Part shown: positions 10,086-19,070 of the stretch, piece by piece | Layout of the letters: each line of letters starts with the position of its first letter | Numbering within the stretch: the first letter of the stretch is position 1 | NCBI GenBank assembly: GCA_018398765.1 | Contig: JAHBMJ010005868.1 | Span: forward strand, 21,497-46,496 | Length of the DNA stretch: 25,000 nucleotides | Source of the DNA: Chromera velia | Lineage: Eukaryota; Sar; Chromeraceae | Reading direction: 5' to 3' | Notes under the pieces: generated by a model | What the model was told of the DNA's origin: nothing | Seen by the model: the letters and a program-made list of their open reading frames with translations, nothing else | Databases searched by the model: none | Program-made: the position numbers and the translations under genes

Positions 10086-10570
10086 GGTTTGCTTCTTCTT
10101 TCTCCTCTTCCTCTTCTCCTTTTTCTTCTTCTTCTTTATATGATTCCCCTTCTTCTTATAGGCAGGAGACTGCAGGAGAGTGCCACGGCCAAAAGAACAG
10201 GGGGCAAAGAAGAATGTATGACAGAACGAAGGGGACCAACATCGAATCCTCCGATCCACAGAAGCGCTTTTTTCTTCCCCCACCTCCTTCTTCTTCTTCC
10301 TCTTCTTCTTCTGCTTTGTTCTTCTCTTCCCCTTCCCCCTGCTCTGGTGTGAGTAAGATTCTGTAAGAACAGGGGAGAGAACGGACAGGGAGGGGAAGGG
10401 GGGGAGAGACTAGATCACAGGGGGAATCCCTCGTCTTCTTCCTTTTCCTCTTCTTCTCCTTTTCCTTCTTCTCCTTCTTCGTCCTCTTTTCCTTCTCATT
10501 CCTCTTTTTCCACCCCTTCCGCCTCTCCTTCTTCTGCTTTGTTCCTCTCTTTCCCCTCCTCCAGTGCTAC
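10086..10570 (+). repeat. Pyrimidine-rich (CTT)n tracts
   Basis: Three imperfect CTT/TCC-rich tracts (about 10089-10160, 10265-10345 and 10430-10562) are separated by purine-rich spacers. All have the pyrimidines on the plus strand. Ser- or Leu-rich frames on the plus strand and Arg/Lys-rich frames on the minus strand are translations of this repeat. A similar Ser-rich tract lies upstream of the LINE endonuclease at 11685-11840, so these may be 5' leader or linker parts of LINE copies. Confidence 0.7.
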
Positions 10571-11305
10571 TGTGGGGGTACCTGCCTATGACAGGGCTGG
10601 GGGGGAGGCAGGGGCAACGCCTGTGACACGGCAGCCTGGACCCTCCCCCCACCCGACTCGACTCGATTTATTTTCATCCTGCAGGTGTTGTGCCGGGGGG
10701 AGGAGGGCCTCCAGGTCGGTCCCTCCCCCCACCCGACTCAAACAAAGAACAGCGTACATACAGATAGAGAGATCTATGATGCAATGCATACCTCTCCTCC
10801 TCTTCTCCAGCCTGCTATTTATCCTTTATGCTTTTGTCATTCTCCCTCTTCTCCTCTCCCTCCCTCTCTCCCTACCCCTCTCACCTTCCCAGGAGACTCT
10901 GAGGAGACAGCCCCCCGCCCCTCCCCTTTGCTTTGTAGAGAGGAGAGGGATCACCTTGCGCCCCAGCCAACCGAAAGAAAGAAAAAGAAGAGGGGTACGA
11001 AGAGGCGGAGACGCTATTCGGAGTGTGGGGAGGTGCTGGGGAGGGAGGGTTATGGAATTTTCTTTTATGGGGTTTATGGGAATAGAGAAAGGGAAGGGAA
11101 CGGAGGAATAGAGAGAGTCACAGCTGTTAGGGGTAGAAAAGGTAACAGGGAGTATGAAATCAGGAGGAAAGGGGAGGAAGGGACAGTCTGGCTTCCGAAA
11201 GCCTCGGTTCTTAAGGATCTGGTCACCCGTTTCTGGGCCTTCAGAGGTCAGAAGAGTAGGAAGCGCGGCCCATCCACTCGGGAATTTTTGGTACCAGAAC
11301 TTTAA
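10571..11305 (+). pseudogene. Fragment possibly related to the 5' part of the adjacent LINE
   Basis: The translation at about 11131-11245 contains REYEIRRKG, then VWLP, then KDLVTRFW. The frame that opens the adjacent LINE (about 11520-11640) contains RQYSMKRKG, YWVP and KNLIATFW in the same order and spacing, so the two segments may be diverged copies. Upstream, a C-rich segment (CCCTCCCCCCACCCGACTC) appears at about 10639 and again at about 10722. I read this stretch as the start of a second, truncated LINE copy or an internal duplication. No known protein domain was recognised; the match was made by eye. Confidence 0.45.
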
Positions 11306-11463
11306 GACCCCTGCCAAATTTTCCCTTTTTTGCCCCCCCCTTGCCAAACTTTCCCACAAAGGCTCAAATAAGGCAAAAAACACTGCTGAAATCAAAACAT
11401 CTGACCCATCAAAGGCTGATTTTCTCTAGTCTTCAATACCAAATATTCCTGAGCTGAAAACCC

Positions 11464-14400
11464 TTGATGGGCCGCGGTGGGAAGTCATCAGAGGAAGGGG
11501 AAATAAAAAAAATTATGGACACGAGGGGAAGCGGAAAGGATAGACAGTACAGTATGAAGAGAAAGGGTAAAGGCAGGCCCTACTGGGTACCTACAGGGAA
11601 GGTGCCCAAGAATCTGATTGCTACCTTCTGGCAGAAGAAACGGATAGTCCGAACTCCCCCCCTCTCAGATACCCCCCCCTCCTCGACATCCTCCGATTCA
11701 TCCGCCGATTCAATATTTCATGTTTCCTCCTCATGTACTCCTCATTCCCCTTCTTCTTTTATTTCTTCTTATTCTTCTGCTCTTTCTTCTTTTCTCACTC
11801 CTTCCTCCTTTCCTAGTTCCTCCCTTCCTCTTTTCCTGTATGTATCCCATTTGAGATCTGTTAAAAGAAAGGCCAAACGGAGGCAACTAGTCGTTACAAC
11901 CCTGAACGTTGGAAGTTTGAAGTCCTGAATTTCGAACGGAGCCCTCAGCAGGTGGTTGCAGGGGGTTAACATTGCGGTTTTGACGGAGACGAAATTCCCC
12001 TCCTCTAAAGTGACAATAGAAGGACATTCAGGGTAGAATTATGTACACAGAGAATGGCATAGAAGGAAATTGGGGATACATGGGAGGGCTAAGGTGAAGG
12101 AAGCAAACACAGGAGGAGTCTGCATTCTTGTCAGGAAGAGCCTACAAGCATAGCTGAGACCTGAATGGGAACTGTGTGGACCAAATATTGCAAGAATTAA
12201 GATACGGGGGTGCTTGCAGAAAGGGGAAAAACAATGGAAGGTGGAGGGAGGGGACTTTCTTTTCATTTTTAGGGTCTATTTCCTTCAGAGAGGTGCTCAT
12301 GAAAATCTGAGAGATGGGGTAACGAAAGAACAAGAGAGGGAATTTCTGCTTGATGCGGTGTGTGATGTCCCCTTGTCAGCTAGGTGGCTGGTGCTGGGAG
12401 ATTTTAATTTACACATTGGAACAGAACTCCCTAAGAGAATCACTTGAAAAAGGGAGGTAGTTACAGAAGACACAGGACTTGGAGCGGACCTGGGAAGGAG
12501 GGGGGGTAAAGAAGGAAGTGGGGTGGTTCAGAGAGTAGTTAGAGAGTCAGAATGCGGATCACAAATAGATACAGAGGGTCGGGCTTTACTTCACCTGTGT
12601 AAAGCCTCAAACTTGATGCCTCTAAATGGAGTTAGATTCATAGACAAGGGCAGGGGTGTAGAAATTGACTGTCCGGGGGCGTGCATGTACTATAGAGAAG
12701 GCAGGCCCTGTTCTATTATTGATTTTGTCCTTATTGACCCCGCACTTCTGTCTTTTTGGTCCTCATTTGGAGTCAAAATGTTTTCAGATACTGCTTTGGA
12801 ACACTGCTTAGTCTTTTGCGGTCTCATTTTAGTCGACTCAGAAGCCGTTGACCTCCCCGCCTCCGTGCCTCATCCCTTGTTGAGTCTTGCACCCCCTTTT
12901 CAGAAGTCGTGTAGAATCTCACCTGTAAAAGATGAAGAGATAACTGTCCTGGCGTCTTCCATTCGACAGCTTTCTAAGGTATACTGGCCCGGTTTATGGG
13001 ACACTGGTGAGAAAGCTGCAGAATTGTCTCATAATGGTCTCCCTCTCTTTCATGTTTCCCCCCCCCCTCCCCCTCCCAGTCAGCCAATCCCTCCTGCGTC
13101 CATCCCTGAGACCCTGGCTGAGAGAGTTAAGGGCCTAGCAGGTGAATGGGAAAGGAAGTTAGCACAACCGGGGGAGAGGAAGCAGAGGAGTAGAAAGAAA
13201 TCCAACAAACAAAGAAAAGGACAGATAGCCGCCCCTTGGTAGGACCGGGAGTGTAAAGAAATGAATGAAAGGGTAAGGAAGGCCGAGAAAGAACTAAGAA
13301 CACAAACAGTAGGCAGACGAAGTAATGATAGATCCAAAGAAGAAAGAATGAGACATAAAGACAAGCTGGTAAGGGAAAGGAGAAGGTTGATCGTAAGGAA
13401 AAAAAAGGCATACGCGTGTGCACAGGCAGAGCGTCTTACCCAGGAGGCCGCTAGGGATCCCTCAGCGGTGTGGAAGTGGAAGAGGTCACAACAGATGGGA
13501 GGGGATGAAGCGGGGGACAAACCGTTGGCAGATGCTTTCTCCAATTTCTGGGCGTCGGTGTTTGAAGGAGAGGGACTTCCCAACCTCCTTCTACCCTCCA
13601 GCCCTCCTCCTCCCCCTCGGTCTCCTTTCTTCTCCCTTTCCCTATGTGAGACGGTCATAAAAAAAGTAAACCCAAATAAGGGGGCTGGGCTTAAGGGTCT
13701 CTCTCCTAAACATGCTGCTCTGTGTTTCGAGTCGTCGCATCTCTCCCGTTTTCTTTTCTTTATTTTTTTTAATCTCTTTCATCTCTTTTCTTATTGGCCG
13801 TCTATATGGAACTTCATTCGCATTGTTCCAGTCTGCAAAGGCCCCGGCGTGTCTCCACTAGTGGATGAATGGAGGCCTATTTATATAGCGACCCTTCTGG
13901 CTAAGCTCTTTGCTTTATTAATGGATTCTTGCCTCCGTTTGAAAGCAAGGATAGACGACAGACAGATAGGATTCAGAAAGGGGGTGGGGACTAGAGAGGC
14001 CATTCATGCTTTGTTTGCCCTTTCTAAAACTTCCAAAAACAAAAAGAGACCTTTATTCGCGTGTTTCGTGGACTTTAGCAAGGCATTTGATAGAGTTGAC
14101 AGAAAGAAATTGATCCAGAGACTTAGAGAGGAGAGGCTTTCAGAAGGAGACATTAATATGATCCATGAGGAAGATTAACGGGTCAGAAAGCATGTTTGAA
14201 GAGGGAACAGGGGTAAAACAAGGTGACCCTCTCTCTCCTCTCCTATTTCTTCTCTTCATCAATAATTTGCATACCTCAGTTAGTCTCCAGAGTAGAGATC
14301 GAGGGGAAGATTCATGCCAGGAGGCATCGGTTATGCAGATGATCTCGTAATCTTTGGGCACTCCCCCCGCGACCTCCAAAAGAGAATGGATCGGTTGGCT

Positions 14401-15200
14401 ATGTATTATGACATGTGGGGTCTGACAGTGAATTTAAAAAAAATGAAAGTGATGAAATTAGCAGGCAGGGGGGGGGAGGAAGAAATTCTTTTCAAGGGTC
14501 AGATGGTTGAATGGGTAGAAAGTTACAGATACTTGGGTTGTCAGGTCTTCTGTGATGTGAACCCTCATAAATCTGTGACTACCAGACTTGAAGCTGCAAA
14601 GAGGGGAGTAGGAGGGGCTATGGATTTGTATGCATCAATAGGGACGCTCTCCCCACATAGTCGTATGTCCTTCTTCAGAGAGACATGGGAACCCGCCGCC
14701 ACTTATTTCTTTGAAGCCCTCCCGATTTGAGAATCTGACATCTAATGCTTAGACTCTCTTCAGCTTCGTTTTGTGCGTTGGTCTCTCCGTCTGCCCTAGA
14801 ATTTTTTTGTCTTTCCCACCCTTGCAGCCGTTGGGCTGAGGCCTATGAGAGAGATTCTCAGTATCAGAGTGGGGGGGTATTTGAGAAGTCTTTCCCTTGT
14901 GCGATTGGCTTTGCTTCAAGCGCTGTGGGCATGCCACAGGAGGGGGGAGCTTAAGGCGTAGTCGGGGTCGGCAAAGAGGCTTGTGCAACCCGTCAGTTCT
15001 GCCCTTCTTGAAGGTGAACCTGATGAGGTTGATTTCAGAACCTCAGATAACAGGCTGAGAAGGGGGGCGAGAAGCAGAGAAGTCAACGAATGGTTGGGAG
15101 ACTGGGCAAACCCGGTCTCCGTAACGGAAAGGAGGGGGGGGAGATAAGGTAGACAAGGAATGCATGGCGTATCTTTTCTCCCTCCCTGAACCTAATGCCC
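11464..15200 (+). pseudogene. Decayed non-LTR retrotransposon (LINE) ORF: AP endonuclease plus reverse transcriptase
   Basis: One reading frame (that of 11464) runs from 11464 to about 14180 and resumes from about 14314 to 15145, broken by in-frame stops. Endonuclease part: TTLNVGSLKS (11899-11925), IAVLTETKFP, GGVCILV, WLVLGDFNLHIG (about 12388-12423) and SIIDFVLIDP (about 12712-12741), the order of the APE-type endonucleases of LINEs. Linker: PW-stop-DRECKE. Reverse transcriptase: NPNKGAGLKG, WRPIYIATLLAKLF, GFRKGVGTREAI, FVDFSKAFDRVD (about 14068-14103), GVKQGDPLSPLLF in the +1 frame (about 14210-14249), then GYADDLVIFG with the catalytic Asp pair (about 14329), and YRYLGCQVF. A thumb-like segment LRFVRWSLRLP follows (14767-14799). 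Frame shifts near 14170 and before 14314 cancel each other. Premature stops at 11926, 12034, 12151, 12445, 13240, 14728 and later make it inactive. Ends are approximate. Confidence 0.9.
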
Positions 15201-15999
15201 ACTTGAAAAAAAAATATTCAGATCGTCCACGCCTGCGGCGCGGCCAATCAAGTCTATCCAAATTTGCGGCCTAGCAAATCTCATTCAAAGAATATAAAAA
15301 AAAATTAAAAAACAATAACGTATAAATAAATCAATATATTGCCTTTAAAATACTATTTATGCCTAGGTAACCGTTTCGTACATATCATTATATATAATCA
15401 TAAAATATCAATATTACATCCCAGATTATATTATACATAGCTTGGTGCCAGTATACGGTCATATATAACATCTTTATTCATTTATCTTCTAAATCAGAAT
15501 CAGCAAGATTGCTCAACCTGCAGATTTCATGGGCTTGCACCTACGTTTGGTGAGCTCGTACTCTGAGACCGTGCGCTTGATAAAGAGCAGGCCTCTTTTG
15601 TTACTCTTGTCTCTTTGCCTCTCTCTGCTGGGCCTCACTCTGTTCCTTCCCAGCTGCTGCCAAAAAATTTGAAGACGTTTGAAGACGAAGAAGCTTTGGC
15701 AGAGCCTGCAAGCGGAGAGGCAACTTGTTGTGATGAAGACACAAGAAAGGGGGAAGGTGTGGAGACCGTTCACGAAAATTTGTATTCAAAATTTGTCTGC
15801 AGTGTCTCTCCTGAGCGAGAAGACCACTGCTGTCTCGCATCTGCGTATAAATCAAACATAATTGCCCAATTTTGTTTTCTTCAGGGTTGTTTGGATACAC
15901 TTGCACTTCAGGAGACGAGTGGACATGCATGCAGCTGCGATTCTTTACACACCTGCATGCAGCTGCATGCGATTCTTTAGACATCTACATGCGTCGCTG
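15201..15999. other. AT-rich stretch after the plus-strand LINE, no gene seen
   Basis: Begins with a GC-rich 47-base word (15226-15272) that recurs near 16111-16160, then about 210 bases of very AT-rich DNA (15290-15500), perhaps including a LINE A-tail. A tandem pair of about 30 bases built on CATGCAGCTGC and GATTCTTTA lies at about 15923-15990. The open frames at 15615-15980 (plus) and 15601-15984 (minus) overlap antisense and lack recognisable domains. Confidence 0.5.
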
Positions 16000-16140
16000 C
16001 CTTTCAAGACACCGCCCGTGTCTGCAGCGCGGCCGGTCAAGACACTGCCCGCGCCTGCGGTGTTGCCTTTCAAGACACCGCCCGCGCCTGCGGCATGGCC
16101 GGTCAAGACACTGCCCACGCCTGCGGCGCGGGCGTTCAAG
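16000..16140. repeat. GC-rich 30-bp tandem array with two alternating unit types
   Basis: About five units of 30 bases alternate between TTTCAAGACACCGCCCGCGC and GGTCAAGACACTGCCCGCGC openings, each followed by CTGCGG and a few variable bases, so the true period is 60 bases. In one frame they would encode PFKTPPAPAA / PVKTLPAPAA ten-residue repeats, but that frame has no good start context or domain and I do not call a gene. Confidence 0.85.
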
Positions 16141-16187
16141 CCTATCTAAAAATGCGGCCCCACCATTCAAGTGGATCAGAGAAGTAG

Positions 16188-16658
16188 TCTTTTCCTCTGT
16201 CTGCCTGCCTGACTGATTATCAGAAGGAGAATAAAAGTAGCCAACGCTTTTCAAAACTGGTCCTAGGAAGCCTGGCGGAGGGGAAGGGGGACTTAAGGTC
16301 TCCTTCGGCTGAACCACTCGCCAAGCAGTTCCTCGTATCCCCCGGGGCAGTTTTCCACCCTGTGTTGTGCGCCGTTATTGGAGGGGGGGCAAACCATGGG
16401 GGGAAGGTTGAATCAATTTGCAAGGCTTATGAAGAGAAAACTTGTGAGAAACTGATTGACGACCCAATTTACCGCCTGACAACTTGTGTTTGAACGGAAG
16501 TGCCGTGGGGGAGACTGAGCAATCTCTGGTATAAGCGACTGGAGCGTGTGTCGATAGAAGAAGTGTATGAGCATGGAGAGAAACAGGAGGCCCGAGAGGG
16601 TAGAGGGTTGGGGCAGGCCGAGGAGTGTATAAGGCAGTACTTCTCGCTTCTTCTTTAG
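16188..16658 (+). pseudogene. Unidentified open frame with one internal stop, no ATG
   Basis: A single frame stays open from 16188 (after TAG at 16185-16187) to TAG at 16656-16658, interrupted only by TGA at 16491-16493. The translation is not low-complexity: it includes SKLVLGSLAEGKGD, KQFLVSPGAVFHPVLCAVIG, GKVESICKAYEEKTCEKLID and, after the stop, RLSNLWYKRLERVSIEEVYE. There is no Met in the first 101 codons, so it is either an internal exon or, more likely given its place between two LINEs, a fragment of a mobile-element protein. I do not recognise the family. Confidence 0.35.
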
Positions 16659-16865
16659 AAGGACGCCAGAAAGGCCAGTGCCCTTATTGCTGCATGCCTA
16701 GAACCAGACTGATCGATCCTGGGGAGCAGCGCTTTGCTAGCTAGTAGTTTTAAGGTTTAGCGGCTTTAAATAAGCAGTCGCTAGCGTGCTCCTAGCTTGC
16801 AATATGATATGAATGCTCACAGACTGCCCTTTGCCATTGGGATACGATGGCTGGCGGGTTTAGTC
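16659..16865. other. Spacer between the unidentified frame and the LINE tail
   Basis: Contains an imperfect inverted arrangement, GGAGCA...GCTAGC at about 16715-16742 and GCTAGC...TGCTCC at about 16782-16794, that could form a loose hairpin of about 80 bases. No gene seen. Confidence 0.4.
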
Positions 16866-16926
16866 ACATCATCATCATCATCATCATTATCATCATCACC
16901 GTGGCCCGCCTGGTTTCCCAGGCCAC
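16866..16926 (-). repeat. (GAT)n tail and 3' hairpin of the minus-strand LINE
   Basis: On the element strand a near-perfect inverted repeat GCCTGG-GAAA-CCAGGC (16923 down to 16908) would fold into a six-pair stem with a GAAA tetraloop. Outer words GTGGCC and GGCCAC (16901-16906, 16921-16926) offer a competing stem. It is followed by GAT/TGA trinucleotide repeats (about 16899 down to 16867). A stem-loop before a short repeat tail is the usual 3' end of several LINE clades. Confidence 0.6.
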
Positions 16927-18893
16927 TAACAAACAACACTCTGTCTGCGCTTTGCATGCTTTATTCTATGGGCTGCTCAGAAGGGACTGCTCCAAAAATC
17001 GATCCAATGACATAGGACGAAAGGACACTTTGGCTTTGTGCACACCCTCTCTCCATTCTTCTCTCAGTGATTTCTCCTTCTCCCTCCCTCAGCTGTCTTC
17101 CTGCTTCTATTGCTTCCAGAATAGTCTTGTATTCTTCTTTTCTTCTTTCCGTTCCTCCCTTTCTTTTTGTGATCACTCCATATCTCTGTGTCAGCATTGT
17201 TTTATCTAACGAGCTTCTAGGTGCATACCTTCCTGAGCTTTCCTTAAACACTCTTCTTCTGAACGCCGCCTTCCCCAGAAACTCATCCACCACATTATGC
17301 CCTTCGTTTATCAAGAATTTGAACAGAGCCTCAGTTACAGGCTCAGTATGCAGTCTTCCTCTTTGTCCTTCTCTTTTCTCTCTGCAAGCTTTTCTTGCTC
17401 TCTTTTCTCTTCCCTCGTTCCAGTCTGCTCCTAATGTTGTATACATGTGTGCTCTTTCTCTATCATAAATCGGACACTCAGTCAGCATATGGATCTCGTC
17501 CTCCAACATCTCTGTTTCCATCCATCCTTTGCAATAAAGGCAGAGTCTCTCCTCCAACGGCACTCTCTGCCCTCCTCTTTCTGACACTTTTCCCTTTATT
17601 CCTACTAACGTCCTGTCTCCTACTCTGCAGGCTGCTCTCCTTCTGTGTTCTCCTCTTAGTGCTACCCTTCTATAAGAAAAGGGCACCTGTCCTAATTTTT
17701 CTTTCTCTATTTTCATTCCCTCTCCTGGTCTTTCTTCTGACACCTTTTCAAACAAAATGAGCTGCCATCTGTTTCCGTTTGCTTTTGTTCGGTGTATGTG
17801 TGCTATATGGACTTTTTTTCCTTTTTCTCTCTCTCTTCTATCTCTCTCTCTCACTCCCCTCTCAATTCTCTACTTAAAGATTTCTTTCTTCCTCTCTTTT
17901 ATTTCTTTATCTGTCTTGCTTACAATCCATCTTTCTATCCTATCTATTCTTTCATTCACTGCGTGTGTCCCTATCTCTCCTGACTGGCCTACAAGCTTCT
18001 CTTTTAAAAAAAGATGAAGGCCTCTCTCTGTGAATAGTGTCTGTGTGCATTTCTTCAAGTGCAAAAAGAAGTGAAAGGGATGCAACTCTGTTCTTCTTCC
18101 CCTTTTCAGTTCATCCTCCACTCCTCCTCTCAAGTAATGAATGACAGCCTGCCCAATCGCCTCCTTCCTCTTTTCTTTTAGTGCCTTTCTTGCCCATCTG
18201 ATCGTCCTCTCTGCCACTTCAATGTCAATTGGAAACATCCCCCCCCTCCATCAATGTAGTGTCTGCGCTTTCTGTCTTCCTTAGCCCCAAGACCCACCTC
18301 ACAAAGCATCTTTGTTTTTCGTCGAATTCTGTACAGGCCCTGTCTGTGTATGGGTATATCTTACATCCATATATCCACACTGCATGCACCGTCTGATTAA
18401 ACAAATGAAAACATTCTGCCGGCGGCACGGCTGGCTCTTTACCTAACTTTCCTATCAATCCTTGCATGCATCTCTCTGCTCTCACTGCTCTATCTGCCAT
18501 CATTATATCGAAGTCGCAGTTTAAGGGAAGAACCAGACCTAAAAATGGTTGTGCTTTCTCTTCTTTCAGTACCATGCTGCCTATTCTGATCTCTTCTATC
18601 TGCCTTTACCTTCCAAATTGCAGTACTCTCGATTTATCAGAAAAGAGGAGACGGAGCGGCTCTGCATACTTCCTCAATCCTTCCAGCAGTTTGTTTAATT
18701 CTCTGTCTGTTGCATCGAGCAAAGTCGTATCGTCTGCAAATAATATGGAGAAAAAATCCATCCACCTCCCATCCTCTCCGACCGGTACTTTCAGTCTTTC
18801 TCCCTGTTCTCCTATTTTCCTTTTCCCAGCCCTCCCTTCCTTTCTTACTCTCTCTGACAGGTCATGTACGTATCCTTTGAAAAAAGTTATCCT
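16866..18893 (-). pseudogene. 5'-truncated LINE: end of reverse transcriptase and C-terminal zinc-binding domain
   Basis: On the minus strand the element enters the reverse transcriptase just before its catalytic motif: GYVHDLSERVR, then FFSILFADDTTLLDATDREL (about 18690-18750), then FLGLVLPLN. A thumb-like segment RCFVRWVLGLRKTES follows in the same position as LRFVRWSLRLP in the plus-strand LINE. A frameshift sits at a C-run near 18235-18247, and stops occur near 18616 and 17860. The C-terminus has RVALRGEHRRRAAC and a CLYC-x13-H-x4-C motif (about 17474-17542), the CCHC type found after the reverse transcriptase in many LINEs. The element ends at the low-coordinate side with a hairpin and (GAT)n tail. 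Loss of everything upstream of the catalytic motif fits ordinary 5' truncation. It is a different family or a well diverged relative of the plus-strand LINE. Confidence 0.88.
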
Positions 18894-19070
18894 AGAGAGT
18901 TATCTTAATTTAAGACTTAAGTTATCCTAGAGATTTGAGGTTAAAAGGTCAAATTTGAAGTAGATTTAATAAGATTTGATGGGCCTCATCATATTAAAGT
19001 CTCTCAGGCCTAAGATTTGATTTGAGGTTAAGCCCTACTTCAAATCAAATCAAATCAAATCTGGTCACTA
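18894..19070. repeat. Right terminal region of the hAT-like element with GATTTGA repeats
   Basis: Carries repeated AAGTTATCCTAGAGA words (about 18885 and 18921), GATTTGAGGTTAAA words in direct orientation (about 18934 and 19016), and four TCAAA/CAAAT units running into TGGTCACTA at the end. The motif set matches that of the left end (9499-9606) in inverted orientation. Confidence 0.6.

Larger units (their letters stand above)
9499..19070. mobile_element. hAT-like element (or its split remains) enclosing nested retroelements
   Basis: The left end reads TAGTGACCA-T-ATTTGATTTGA; the reverse complement of the right end (up to 19070) reads TAGTGACCA-G-ATTTGATTTGA, a 22-base terminal inverted repeat with one mismatch. 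Both ends are followed inward by many copies of GATTTGA and GATTTGAGGTT-like motifs, resembling subterminal repeats. An identical 8-bp repeat, TAGGCTGG, lies directly outside each end (9491-9498, 19071-19078). An 8-bp target duplication and ends fitting YARNG are features of the hAT superfamily. No transposase is visible inside; the interior is LINE material and repeats. The simplest reading is a non-autonomous hAT-type element that received LINE insertions. A chance match of the ends is possible but unlikely given the agreement of ends and flanks. Confidence 0.58.

Noticed and set aside
10089-10652. Ser/Leu-rich and Arg-rich frames resembling SR or basic proteins
   Set aside because: Pure products of the CTT-type tracts on either strand.
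15862-16149. Possible protein with PFKTPPAPAA / PVKTLPAPAA repeats
   Set aside because: Repeat is open in several frames because its period is a multiple of three; no domain outside the repeat and no splice or start support.
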